A model generated the notes under the pieces. It was not told the DNA's origin, made no database searches, and worked only from the letters and a program-made list of their open reading frames with translations. Shown here piece by piece: positions 1 to 7,042 of a stretch of 27,280 nt of DNA; position 1 is the first letter of the stretch, and the number at the start of each line of letters is the position of its first letter. A program made the translations under genes and the position numbers. Origin of the DNA: Candidatus Shapirobacteria bacterium (GTDB lineage Bacteria > Patescibacteriota > Microgenomatia > UBA12405); NCBI GenBank assembly GCA_018500045.2, contig JAHBAQ020000017.1, forward strand, positions 1 to 27,280. Reading direction: 5' to 3'.

Positions 1-1356
1 GTTGGTAATGATCAGTATTCTGAAACCTGGACGAATGGGGATTATGTTAGTGGTGTATTTTGTCCAAGTGATTGTAATCTTAGTACAGGGAAATGTAATA
101 GTGCAACCAATCCTGATTGTGAAAAAGATAAGGGTGGTACTTGTGTAGCTTCTGGTGCTGGTATGACTGGTGGAGTTAAGTGTACTATTTCTTCATCTGT
201 TTCTGGTACAACAGTTTTGAATTATAGTTGTGGTACGGCGGCTAAAGTGTGTTGTGTACCATCAACATCGAAGATTGACGGAAAGTGCACTACTTATGGA
301 AATACTCTGACCAGGAAACCTGATGTGACTTGTGTTTCAGGAACAACTACTTGGATAGATAGTACTGGTTCAGACGGTGATTTGAATTGGCAGTGTCGTG
401 GTTTGAATGGTGGTGATTATGCTGATTGTAGAGCTTTATATAATCCTTGTGTTGCTGGTGGGGGAAGTTGTAAAACTTCATGTGATAGTGGTGAATCGTT
501 TTATAGTGCAGGGAATTCTTATTGTAGCCCGGGAAAGTGCTGTAAAAAAACTACTCCAACTCCTTCTGCATCACCGACAAAAGCTCCTGTTACTGATGGG
601 GGCGGTAGGCCTCCAGAGGATGATGGTGGTAATACGCCTGAACCGATAGCTACTGCAGTTCCAACTTCAACTGTTGTTCCTACCGTGACGACGGCGCCGA
701 CAGCGACAGTTAGACCAACCATAACAACTGCACCAACGACAACTGTAGTGCCAACAATAGCTGGAGGGTCACCAAAAATTAGTTTTAAATTTAGTTTAAG
801 AGGAATTAAACCTTCATATATAGGTAAAGATGGTAGGCCTTATGATTGTTTTGATAAATTAGGTGGATTATTAGTTGATGTAGTCAACTCTCCAACTAAT
901 ACTTACCAAACTGGTATGACGACTAAATTTGAAGCGATTGGAGAGACCAATATTAACGGTGATCAGGTGTTTAAGGTGACAGCATTGGCCCTAGACGCTT
1001 CTAAGTTTGCTTCTGTGAATACTTATAATTATGTAAAAATTAAAGGACCGTTCCACGTTAAAAGAAGAATGTGTTTAGATGGACAGACAGCAAAGTTATC
1101 TGAAACTACCGTGTGCAATATTTCACTCAAGAGCGATACGGTATATGATTTTTCTGACTATACCTTGTTGGCTGGCGATATTGATGCCAATGGGATAGTT
1201 AATGCGGTTGATTATTCTATTGTTAAGTCAAATTTGAATGCCAGTGCAGACATATCTTGTGGTCGGAGAGGTGATTTGAATATGGACGGAGTGGTGAACT
1301 GGATAGACGGAAGCTTAATTAGTAAGGAAGCTTTGTCATCAAGAGATGACGAATAA
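1..1356 (+). CDS. Cys-rich secreted protein with C-terminal dockerin (5'-partial)
   Basis: The frame is open from base 1, so the N-terminus lies outside the window; 451 codons are visible. The visible part starts with Cys-rich modules containing paired Cys (for example KVCCVP and GKCCKK) and a module of the form DGKC...LNWQCRGLNGG. A Pro/Thr/Val-rich linker follows (about 550-770 nt), then a conserved globular region that begins KISFKFSLRGI and contains KIKGPFHVKRRMC. It ends in a type I dockerin-like domain (about nt 1172-1345) with two calcium-loop repeats, DIDANGIVNAVDY and DLNMDGVVNWIDG. The whole C-terminal half is paralogous to the gene at 7043-9667. Dockerins bind cohesins, and two cohesin-like proteins lie immediately downstream, so an extracellular docking role is inferred. 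The ligand of the Cys-rich modules is unknown. Confidence 0.85.
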   Translation, partial: VGNDQYSETWTNGDYVSGVFCPSDCNLSTGKCNSATNPDCEKDKGGTCVASGAGMTGGVKCTISSSVSGTTVLNYSCGTAAKVCCVPSTSKIDGKCTTYGNTLTRKPDVTCVSGTTTWIDSTGSDGDLNWQCRGLNGGDYADCRALYNPCVAGGGSCKTSCDSGESFYSAGNSYCSPGKCCKKTTPTPSASPTKAPVTDGGGRPPEDDGGNTPEPIATAVPTSTVVPTVTTAPTATVRPTITTAPTTTVVPTIAGGSPKISFKFSLRGIKPSYIGKDGRPYDCFDKLGGLLVDVVNSPTNTYQTGMTTKFEAIGETNINGDQVFKVTALALDASKFASVNTYNYVKIKGPFHVKRRMCLDGQTAKLSETTVCNISLKSDTVYDFSDYTLLAGDIDANGIVNAVDYSIVKSNLNASADISCGRRGDLNMDGVVNWIDGSLISKEALSSRDDE

Positions 1357-1374
1357 TGATTAATAGTTTATTAT

Positions 1375-1380
1375 TAAAAT
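1375..1380 (+). promoter_or_regulatory. Candidate -10 box (TAAAAT) for the cohesin-like gene
   Basis: TAAAAT lies 6 nt before the ATG at 1387, the same geometry as many other gene starts here. It would give a nearly leaderless transcript. No clear -35 box and no TG extension are seen. Confidence 0.4.
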
Positions 1381-1386
1381 TGAAAT

Positions 1387-2004
1387 ATGAATAAAGAAAA
1401 AATAATGAAAATTTTGATACCGTTATTGGCTGTGGTGGTGGTATTGGAGAGTGTGATTCTAATTCCGAAACTAACAGATAACAAATCATCAGATGGTTTG
1501 GCTGGTACGGAATCAGATGTTGGTACTGGTGATGTTGAAGAATCAAGACAGACAGTGGCTGATTTTGTTTTTGCGACTGATACTAAGGAAATGAAAGTAG
1601 GTAAATCATATAAAGTGATTTTGAATTTGGTTGGTCAGGAAAAGTTTGCTATTGATGGATTAGAGGCTTATATAAAGTATGATCCTAATTTAGTAGCTAT
1701 TTCTGGTTTGAAAGCTGGTACTAAGTTGCCTAAAGAAACAGTTTTAGTTAATGATAGTACGTCTGGTGTTTTGAAATCGGTGTTTCTAGTTAGTTTAGAG
1801 AATAAAGCCGGTTTCCAGGTTGCAGCTAATAGTACAACTGAAGTAGTGTCGTTTACGATGACACCAAAATCCGAAGGAGTAGTTTCTTTTGATTTGATTT
1901 CTGGTGCTGAAGTAAAGAATACAAATTCTTTGTTGGTGGAGACGGGGACAAGTGATGAACTTCCTTTTGCCAGTAATAAATTAGATATTAATGTTACAAA
2001 ATAG
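1387..2004 (+). CDS. Membrane-anchored cohesin-like domain protein
   Basis: This is a 205-residue protein. Residues 8-28 form one hydrophobic helix (signal anchor or uncleaved signal peptide), followed by a polar linker rich in S/T/D/G to about residue 57. Residues 58-203 look like a cohesin-type beta-sandwich. The typical pattern is present: VGKSYKVILNLVG, then a central GLEAYIKYDPNLVAI strand, then a late strand TTEVVSFTMTPKSEGVVSF. Cohesins bind dockerin modules on partner proteins, and dockerin-type repeats are found in the genes on both sides. The next gene starts 3 nt after this stop, so co-transcription is likely. The cohesin assignment rests on fold-pattern recognition rather than on a catalytic motif. 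A general bacterial adhesion domain of similar fold is the main alternative. Confidence 0.75.
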   Translation: MNKEKIMKILIPLLAVVVVLESVILIPKLTDNKSSDGLAGTESDVGTGDVEESRQTVADFVFATDTKEMKVGKSYKVILNLVGQEKFAIDGLEAYIKYDPNLVAISGLKAGTKLPKETVLVNDSTSGVLKSVFLVSLENKAGFQVAANSTTEVVSFTMTPKSEGVVSFDLISGAEVKNTNSLLVETGTSDELPFASNKLDINVTK

Positions 2005-2006
2005 AC

Positions 2007-2690
2007 ATGAAAAAAACTGCCTGGTTAATTAATTCTGTTTTAATATTCTTAGTGCTGATGGCTTCTGGAGCTAAGGCAGTGTCTGCGTCACCGCACCTGT
2101 TTGTGAGCCCATCTAGTGGTAGTCATTCGGTGGATGATGATTTTAGTGTAACTTTAAGTGTTGATTCCGGATCGGAAGTCGTGGGTGGTGTTGATGCTAT
2201 CGGTACATATGATTCTGCCAGATTAGAATTAACTTCAGCAAACAAGGCTTCTTCGATGGTTTTTGATAGTACTGATAGTGGTGGAGCTTGTTCGATTGAC
2301 ACTGGAACTGCGGGTAAGTTTAGTATTACTTGTTATTCAAATGATGCTTTGACAGATAAAGCGGTTAATGGTCAATTGGTGGTGTTGAATTTTAGAGCTA
2401 AAGCAACTGGGACAGCAACTTTAGGTTTTACATGTGCAAGTGGATCAACGACTGATTCAAATATAGTGAAGTCATCGAACTCAGCTGATGTAATTGTTTG
2501 CGGAGAGAATGTTGGTGGTTCTTATACAATAGATGACTCTGATGGTGGTTCTGATGATGAAGATGATGAGGAAACGACAACTACAACAACGAAGACATTA
2601 CCTAAGTCAGGTAATGTAGGAATGACTTTGGGTTTATTGGCTTTTGGTGCTATTAGTGTTCTTTCGGCAGTGTTTTTGAAATTTCTATGA
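2007..2690 (+). CDS. Cohesin-like surface protein with LPKSG-type C-terminal anchor
   Basis: This is a 227-residue protein. It has an N-terminal signal peptide (hydrophobic 8-24, likely cleavage near AVSAS) and a cohesin-like domain at about 30-172 with the pattern VDDDFSVTLSVDSG, GVDAIGTYDSARLEL and NGQLVVLNFRAKATGTATL. An acidic Asp/Glu/Ser stretch (176-189) and a Thr run (190-195) follow, then LPKSG (198-202) and a final hydrophobic helix (about 204-227). The order LPxxG, helix, short end resembles a sortase cell-wall sorting signal. The usual Thr at position 4 is Ser, and the positive tail is only one Lys. No sortase is visible in the window. It may therefore be a simple C-terminal membrane anchor. 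The stop overlaps the start of the next gene (ATGA), which indicates translational coupling. Confidence 0.75.
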   Translation: MKKTAWLINSVLIFLVLMASGAKAVSASPHLFVSPSSGSHSVDDDFSVTLSVDSGSEVVGGVDAIGTYDSARLELTSANKASSMVFDSTDSGGACSIDTGTAGKFSITCYSNDALTDKAVNGQLVVLNFRAKATGTATLGFTCASGSTTDSNIVKSSNSADVIVCGENVGGSYTIDDSDGGSDDEDDEETTTTTTKTLPKSGNVGMTLGLLAFGAISVLSAVFLKFL

Positions 2691-3406
2691 AGAAATTGAA
2701 TATTAAAACTATTGTTATTTTTGTAGTTTTGGCGGTGGTGATGGTTTTGTTGGTAGTAGGAGTGACACAAATTAGAACTTTTATGAGTGGTGCGGCTGGT
2801 GGTGTTGAACCGGCAGGAGTATCGGCGGTTCCGGGTAATGATGGTAAAACAGCTGTAATTACTTGGACTTCTGATAAAGAGTCTATTGGTAAGGTTGAGT
2901 ATGGGGCGACAGCTGCTAGTTTGGTTTTAATGTCAGCAGAAACGGCGGAAACTACAAGTCATAATGTTTCGTTAACTTCGTTACGATCGGATACAACTTA
3001 TTATTACAGAATAAGGGTAGGAGATGAAGTTTTTGATAATGGAGGGATCCCATATAGTTTTAAAACTAAGTCTGATGCGTCTGCAGTGGCTCCAGCAGCA
3101 GTTCCGACTGTTTCTACAACACCTGGTACTGCATCTACCGGGTCGGCAACAACTTGTGATTCAAAGACTGATTATAATAAAGACGGATCGATTAATTCTT
3201 TGGATTTAGCTGCATGTAAGAAGAGTGGAGGTAAAATTTCTCCTGGTTCGGCTACAGTAGTGACTCCGGTGGTGACTAAGTCAACAGCTAAGCCGGGGTC
3301 GGCTTCAACTCCGGTAGTTGACTGTACTAAAACCATTCCTGACTACAATAGTGATGGAATTATAAATGGCTTAGATAGAGTTAACTGTTTGAAAAGTCGG
3401 CGTTAG
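2687..3406 (+). CDS. Membrane-anchored Fn3-like protein with two dockerin half-repeats
   Basis: This is a 239-residue protein with an N-terminal anchor helix (about 8-29). An Fn3-like or purple-acid-phosphatase-N-like beta domain follows (about 40-128) with the typical ending TTYYYRIRVGDEVF. A Pro/Ser/Thr/Ala linker leads to two separated calcium-loop motifs, DYNKDGSINSLDLAACKKS (about 163) and DYNSDGIINGLDRVNCLKS (about 219). Each matches half of a type I dockerin. They are separated by an S/T/P-rich spacer of about 40 residues instead of being adjacent, and each loop helix carries a Cys. Together with the two upstream cohesin-like proteins this suggests a partner in a cell-surface docking assembly. 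The protein has no enzymatic domain. Its start overlaps the preceding stop by 4 nt. Confidence 0.75.
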   Translation: MKKLNIKTIVIFVVLAVVMVLLVVGVTQIRTFMSGAAGGVEPAGVSAVPGNDGKTAVITWTSDKESIGKVEYGATAASLVLMSAETAETTSHNVSLTSLRSDTTYYYRIRVGDEVFDNGGIPYSFKTKSDASAVAPAAVPTVSTTPGTASTGSATTCDSKTDYNKDGSINSLDLAACKKSGGKISPGSATVVTPVVTKSTAKPGSASTPVVDCTKTIPDYNSDGIINGLDRVNCLKSRR

Positions 3407-3411
3407 TGAGG

Positions 3412-3445
3412 TAGAATAGGCAATTGTTTAAATTTTAAGGGGGTG
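3412..3445 (+). promoter_or_regulatory. rpsU -10 box and Shine-Dalgarno leader
   Basis: TAGAAT at 3412-3417 is a -10 candidate just after the stop of the surface cluster. Unlike most gene starts here, a leader of about 30 nt follows, with AAGGGGGTG at 3437-3445, 10 nt before the ATG at 3456. This supports a new transcription unit beginning at rpsU that uses ordinary Shine-Dalgarno initiation. Confidence 0.5.
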
Positions 3446-3455
3446 TTATTCCTTA

Positions 3456-3677
3456 ATGCCAATTATAGTAGAAAAAAAGAAAGGCGAATCAAAAGATGAT
3501 ATTATCGGTAAATTCCGACGTTTGTGCTTGGAAGAAGATATTACCGAAGAAGTTCGAAAAAGAACTGCTTATGTAAAACCTTCAGAAGAGAGATATGCTA
3601 AAAAGAAAATAATTGTTTGGCGTGATAAATGCCGAAGAAGAGCTAAAAATTCTCGTAGACATAATGTTAAAAGATAA
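3456..3677 (+). CDS. rpsU: 30S ribosomal protein bS21
   Basis: This is a 73-residue, strongly basic protein. The N-terminus contains the bS21 hallmark KKGESKDDIIGKFRR, followed by an acidic and basic helix and the Arg/Lys-rich C-terminal tail (CRRRAKNSRRHNVKR). The length is normal for the family (about 58-75 residues). bS21 is a small-subunit protein near the anti-Shine-Dalgarno end of 16S rRNA and is involved in initiation. The last 14 nt overlap the start of the YqeY gene. That pairing is also known in other bacteria and implies co-transcription. Confidence 0.95.
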   Translation: MPIIVEKKKGESKDDIIGKFRRLCLEEDITEEVRKRTAYVKPSEERYAKKKIIVWRDKCRRRAKNSRRHNVKR

Positions 3678-4095
3678 ACTTAAACAGAAAAGTGTTGAAG
3701 CTTTAAAAGCCCACGATCAAAAACTCGTGGATGTTTTAAGGTTTTTAGTATCTTTGATTGATAAAAAGGAATTACAACTTCCGGCAGGGAAAATAACCGA
3801 GGCTGATGAAATTGCGGTTTTACGAAAGGAATTGAAAAATAAAGAAGAGTCGAGAGAGATGTTTGAAAAAGCCGGAAGGAGTGATCTAGTGGAACAGATG
3901 GATTATGAGATGGAAATAGTCAAAAGTTATTTGCCAGCAGAATTGAGTCAGGGTGATATTGAAAAAATTATTGATGAAGTAATAGCTGAGAAAGGAAATA
4001 ATTTCGGTTTAATAATGAAGGAAGTAGTCTTAAAAACCGGAGGATCGGTTGATGGTGGAGTGATATCGGGAATAGTAAGAAAGAAAATGAGTTAG
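3664..4095 (+). CDS. yqeY: GatB/YqeY domain protein
   Basis: This is a 143-residue protein when started at the ATG at 3664, which gives MLKDKLKQKSVEALKAHD and matches the usual YqeY N-terminus. A longer in-frame start at 3613 would lie inside rpsU and add unrelated residues. YqeY proteins (about 147 residues) resemble the tail domain of GatB, the amidotransferase subunit that makes Gln-tRNA or Asn-tRNA. Their own function is not well defined. The helical features expected are present: VLRFLVSLIDKKELQ, a middle region with EIVKSYLPAELS, and the final GGSVDGGVISGIVRKKMS, which corresponds to the conserved G-x-V-x-(K/R) end. It overlaps rpsU by 14 nt. Confidence 0.9.
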   Translation: MLKDKLKQKSVEALKAHDQKLVDVLRFLVSLIDKKELQLPAGKITEADEIAVLRKELKNKEESREMFEKAGRSDLVEQMDYEMEIVKSYLPAELSQGDIEKIIDEVIAEKGNNFGLIMKEVVLKTGGSVDGGVISGIVRKKMS

Positions 4096-4117
4096 GGTAA
4101 TACACCCATACTGATAT

Positions 4118-4480
4118 ATGGAAAATTTAATTTTGGTAAATCATAATAAGAATTGGGGTTTGAGCGAAGATTTAGTGGAAAGATTGTCACAGAAAGCATT
4201 AAAAGAAAAAGGTTTTGGTGGTGATGTAGAACTGAGTATTTATTTTGTGGGAAGAAAGAAGGCACGTGATTTGAATGTTAGTTATCGACAAAAAGATTAT
4301 TATCCACAAGTGTTGGGTTTTCCAATGTCGACAAAAAAAGATGTTGATGGAAAAATAAGACTGGGAGATATTGTAATTTGCACTCAAAAATTGAAATATG
4401 AAGTGAAATTTCAAAATTCGACTTTAGAAAAAGTGCTTTATGAATGGTTGGTACATGGAGTAGAGAATTTGTTGATATAG
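4118..4480 (+). CDS. ybeY: YbeY-family protein lacking the C-terminal zinc motif
   Basis: This is a 120-residue protein. The YbeY core is clear: KKARDLNVSYRQKDYYPQVLGFP (family: LN-x2-YR-x-KD-x-PTDVLSFP) and IRLGDIVIC. YbeY is an rRNA maturation and quality-control endoribonuclease whose zinc site is the C-terminal H-G-x2-H-L-x-G-x-D-H. Here the protein reads EWLVHGVENLLI and stops. Only the first His remains, and the next expected His is Asn. Reading on with a single extra base after the second Leu codon would give an I-D-D-D stretch to a stop at 4500, a plausible remnant of the lost motif. The gene is therefore either a recently degraded ybeY or a zinc-less variant. It sits between yqeY and dnaX. 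Confidence 0.75.
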   Translation: MENLILVNHNKNWGLSEDLVERLSQKALKEKGFGGDVELSIYFVGRKKARDLNVSYRQKDYYPQVLGFPMSTKKDVDGKIRLGDIVICTQKLKYEVKFQNSTLEKVLYEWLVHGVENLLI

Positions 4481-4509
4481 ATGATGATATTGTATATTAG
4501 CTTGGGCTT

Positions 4510-4518
4510 TGGTTTAAT
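4510..4518 (+). promoter_or_regulatory. Extended -10 (TGGTTTAAT) for dnaX
   Basis: TGGTTTAAT lies exactly 6 nt before the ATG at 4525. An identical 9-mer sits 6 nt before the HtrA-type gene at 14735. This supports ATG 4525 over the in-frame TTG at 4522 and predicts a leaderless dnaX mRNA. Confidence 0.6.
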
Positions 4519-4524
4519 CTTTTG

Positions 4525-6045
4525 ATGTCAGTTTTTCACTTAAAATACCGACCACAGAAGTTGTCTGACCTGGATTTGGCTGATGTGGCTGATAGATTAA
4601 GGAAATATTTATCAGTTAAAGAAATTCCACAATCGTTTTTATTTGCCGGACCTAAAGGGGCGGGAAAGACGTCAGCGGCCAGAATTTTAGCCAGACTAAT
4701 TAATTGCGAAGATAAAATTGAAGGTGAAGCTTGTGGGGTTTGCGATAATTGTAAAGATATTTTGTCGGGAAGATCAATGGATATTATTGAAATGGATGCG
4801 GCGTCGAATAGGGGAATTGAAGACGTAAGAAGTCTAAAAGAGAAGGCATATTTGTCACCAACTAAGCTGAAGTACAAAGTGTTTATTATCGACGAAGTTC
4901 ATATGTTAACTAAGGACGCGTTTAACGCTTTACTTAAGTTAATAGAAGAACCACCGAAACACACGATCTTTATATTATGTACTACTGATGCAGAAAAGAT
5001 TCCAGATACGGTTTTGTCGAGATTAATAAGAGTTGATTTTAGAAAAGGTGGAAGAGAGGAATTAAAGAGATCTTTGGAAAAAATTATTACAGGTGAAGAG
5101 GTAAGAATTACCACAGAGGCAATTGATTTTATTTTAGATAAAAGTGACGGAAGTTTTAGAAATTTACAACGGAGTTTTAATGAGTTGGTGTTGTCTTTAG
5201 GGAAAGAGTTGTCCTTAAATCAAATTGAAGATTTTTATTCAAAAAGAAGTGGAAGTTATTCTGAAGAGGATTTTGAAAATGACTTGATCGGTAAAGAAAT
5301 TAAAAAAATATTGGGAAAGTTGGAAAAAATGGCTGATGATGGAGTTGATTTTGTGGTTTTTCGAGAAAATCTCTTGGTATATTTTCAGAAAAAATTGTTG
5401 GCTTATTTTAATGTGGGAAATGAAAAAGTAAAAATGGATTTAAAAGCGTTGGAGAGTTGGATTAATTTGTTGATTAGAGCAGCCAAACAAGAAAAAGAGA
5501 CAGAGATTGATCAGTTGCCGATGGAATTGGCGGTAATTGATTTTTTGGGTGATATTGAGGATAAAAATTGTAACCCGAAAGAAATTGAAAAACAAAAAGA
5601 AACTGAGGACTTAAAAAAAAATGATAAGCTTGATGGGGTGAAAGTGGTCACGATTGATGTGGCTGGATTAAATATTGATAAAGTAATGGAGTCTTGGGGG
5701 AATATTTTAATGACAGTTAAACCATTTAATCATTCGGTTGAGGCTTTTTTGAGAGCATCTAGACCAGTGGAATTGGATGGGCGGAAGTTGGTTTTGGAAG
5801 TTTTTTATCCGTTTCATAAGGATAGATTGGAGGAGGCGAGAAATAGAAAAATTGTAGAAGAGGGATTATTGAAGGTCTTAGGAGTAGAGTTGGCTTTTGA
5901 ATGTGTTTTGGGTAAAAGTAAAAAAGAGCCTTTGATTATTCATAATGATACGCCAATGGAAAGTGTGAGTGAAAAATTGGCTGATGAAGAGAAGAAAGAG
6001 GATAAAAAAGATTTGTATGATGTGGCTAAGGATATTTTTGGATAA
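4525..6045 (+). CDS. dnaX: DNA polymerase III gamma/tau subunit
   Basis: This is a 506-residue clamp-loader ATPase. The Walker A motif GPKGAGKTS is at about 42-50. The four zinc cysteines are C61, C70, C73 and C76. The Walker B/DEAH-like sequence is IIDEVHML (121-128), followed by NALLKLIEEPP and CTTDAEKIPDTVLSRL (sensor and arginine-finger region). AAA+ domains I-II end near residue 230 and a gamma/tau collar region follows. The C-terminal part is low-similarity and charged, as is usual for the tau region that contacts the polymerase and helicase. I choose ATG 4525, which gives MSVFHLKYRPQ, the standard DnaX N-terminus. The order dnaX-ybaB-recR is a widely conserved bacterial cluster. dnaB is also in this window, about 17 kb away. 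Confidence 0.97.
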   Translation: MSVFHLKYRPQKLSDLDLADVADRLRKYLSVKEIPQSFLFAGPKGAGKTSAARILARLINCEDKIEGEACGVCDNCKDILSGRSMDIIEMDAASNRGIEDVRSLKEKAYLSPTKLKYKVFIIDEVHMLTKDAFNALLKLIEEPPKHTIFILCTTDAEKIPDTVLSRLIRVDFRKGGREELKRSLEKIITGEEVRITTEAIDFILDKSDGSFRNLQRSFNELVLSLGKELSLNQIEDFYSKRSGSYSEEDFENDLIGKEIKKILGKLEKMADDGVDFVVFRENLLVYFQKKLLAYFNVGNEKVKMDLKALESWINLLIRAAKQEKETEIDQLPMELAVIDFLGDIEDKNCNPKEIEKQKETEDLKKNDKLDGVKVVTIDVAGLNIDKVMESWGNILMTVKPFNHSVEAFLRASRPVELDGRKLVLEVFYPFHKDRLEEARNRKIVEEGLLKVLGVELAFECVLGKSKKEPLIIHNDTPMESVSEKLADEEKKEDKKDLYDVAKDIFG

Positions 6046-6052
6046 ATGATAA

Positions 6053-6080
6053 AATTACTAATTAATAATTACTAATTAAT
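6053..6080 (+). repeat. Perfect 14-bp tandem duplication
   Basis: AATTACTAATTAAT occurs twice head-to-tail (6053-6066 and 6067-6080) in the short gap between dnaX and ybaB. It is AT-only apart from one C per unit. No function is evident. Slippage of an AT-rich spacer is the simplest explanation, and it pushes ybaB 41 nt away from dnaX. Confidence 0.9.
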
Positions 6081-6086
6081 AAAATT

Positions 6087-6335
6087 ATGTTTGATAAAGC
6101 AAAAATGTTGGCTCAGGCTTATAAATTAAAAAAAGCAGTAGAAGCAGAAGTGGTCGAGGTAGAAGAAAATGGAATTAAAGTGACGGTAAGTGGTGATCAG
6201 AGAGTAAAATTTTTATCGGTAAACGGAATGGAAAATAAAGTTTTGGTGGAAGCAATTAATAAAGCGATGAAAAAATCACAAGAGACAGCAGCCAAGAGAA
6301 TGAAAGATATGGGAGGATTGGAGGGTTTGTTTTAG
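6087..6335 (+). CDS. ybaB: YbaB/EbfC nucleoid-associated protein
   Basis: This is an 82-residue protein, shorter than the usual 100-110. The family pattern is retained: an N-terminal helix MFDKAKMLAQAYKLKKAVEA, a beta hairpin with NGIKVTVSGDQRVKFLSVNG, and a C-terminal amphipathic helix LVEAINKAMKKSQETAAKRM. The usual family ends in a Gly-rich tail with a Pro; here GGLEGLF is what remains. YbaB dimers bind DNA and are classically encoded between dnaX and recR, exactly as here. recR starts 1 nt after this stop. Confidence 0.92.
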   Translation: MFDKAKMLAQAYKLKKAVEAEVVEVEENGIKVTVSGDQRVKFLSVNGMENKVLVEAINKAMKKSQETAAKRMKDMGGLEGLF

Positions 6336-6336
6336 T

Positions 6337-6981
6337 ATGGCGGAGTTTCCAAAGTCGATTAAAAATTTGATTGATGCTTTTGAAAGATTGCCGGGTATTG
6401 GACCAAAGGGAGCAACCAGATTGGTGTTTTATTTATTGAATACACCAAAGGCTTATGTAAATGACTTATCTCAGGCTTTGGTAAAAATGAAAGAGGAAAC
6501 TAAAATTTGTCAGAAATGTTTTTCGGTAAGTGAACAAAATATTTGTTCAATATGTAATAATGATCATCGTAACCATCGCCAAATTTGTGTAGTAGAACGA
6601 GCCATAGATGTGATGGCAATTGAAAATATAGGGGAGTTTAAAGGTGTTTATCATGTTTTGGGTGGGGTAATAAATCCATTGGATCATATTGGGCCAGACG
6701 ATTTAAAAATAGATGAATTGGTGAATAGAGTAAGAACTATTTGTGAAGAAGAGTTAAAAAAAATGGGAGAGGAAAGTAATAATTGTTATATAGTGGAAGT
6801 GATTTTGGCGACAAACCCAACAATGGAAGGGGAGGCAACAGCATTACATATTAAAAAGAGACTAGAGGGTTTAAACATAAAAATATCAAGAATAGGTAGT
6901 GGTTTGCCGATTGGGGCAGATTTGGAATATGCCGATCAAGCGACACTTTGTCGGGCATTAGACGGAAGAAGGGATTTGTAA
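6337..6981 (+). CDS. recR: Recombination protein RecR
   Basis: This is a 214-residue protein, slightly longer than the usual 198-200. The order is a helix-hairpin-helix (LIDAFERLPGIGPKGATRLVFYLL, residues 11-34), a C4 zinc finger (C58, C61, C70, C73), and a Toprim domain from about residue 84 (CVVERAIDVMAIE, then HVLGGVINPLDHIGPDDL). The end is the conserved IGSGLPIGADLEYADQATLCRAL. RecR loads RecA at gaps together with RecO and/or RecF. A Shine-Dalgarno-like GGAGGG lies at 6320-6325 inside the end of ybaB. A small extra insertion around MGEESNN (about 150) is the only oddity. Confidence 0.96.
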   Translation: MAEFPKSIKNLIDAFERLPGIGPKGATRLVFYLLNTPKAYVNDLSQALVKMKEETKICQKCFSVSEQNICSICNNDHRNHRQICVVERAIDVMAIENIGEFKGVYHVLGGVINPLDHIGPDDLKIDELVNRVRTICEEELKKMGEESNNCYIVEVILATNPTMEGEATALHIKKRLEGLNIKISRIGSGLPIGADLEYADQATLCRALDGRRDL

Positions 6982-7030
6982 TTTTTGATATATTGACCGG
7001 GAAATTTAAAAGTGTTTAACTTTCTTATAT

Positions 7031-7036
7031 TAAACT
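7031..7036 (+). promoter_or_regulatory. Weak -10 candidate (TAAACT) for the 874-aa surface protein
   Basis: TAAACT lies 6 nt before the ATG at 7043. The same hexamer lies 5 nt before prfA on the other strand, with a similar context (TTAAACTnAAATT). A TTGACC at 6993-6998 looks like a -35 box but is too far away (32 nt spacer) to pair with it. Confidence 0.3.
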
Positions 7037-7042
7037 GAAATT

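Noticed and set aside
407..649. Open frame overlapping the dockerin gene in another reading frame
   Set aside because: The dockerin gene shows clear domain structure; this frame gives only low-complexity Leu/Val.
3613..3663. Upstream extension of the YqeY protein
   Set aside because: It would lie inside rpsU. Family alignment by eye starts at MLKDKLKQ, so ATG 3664 is preferred.
4095..4107. Small hairpin between yqeY and ybeY
   Set aside because: A 4-bp GGGT/ACCC stem without a U-tract is not distinguishable from chance.
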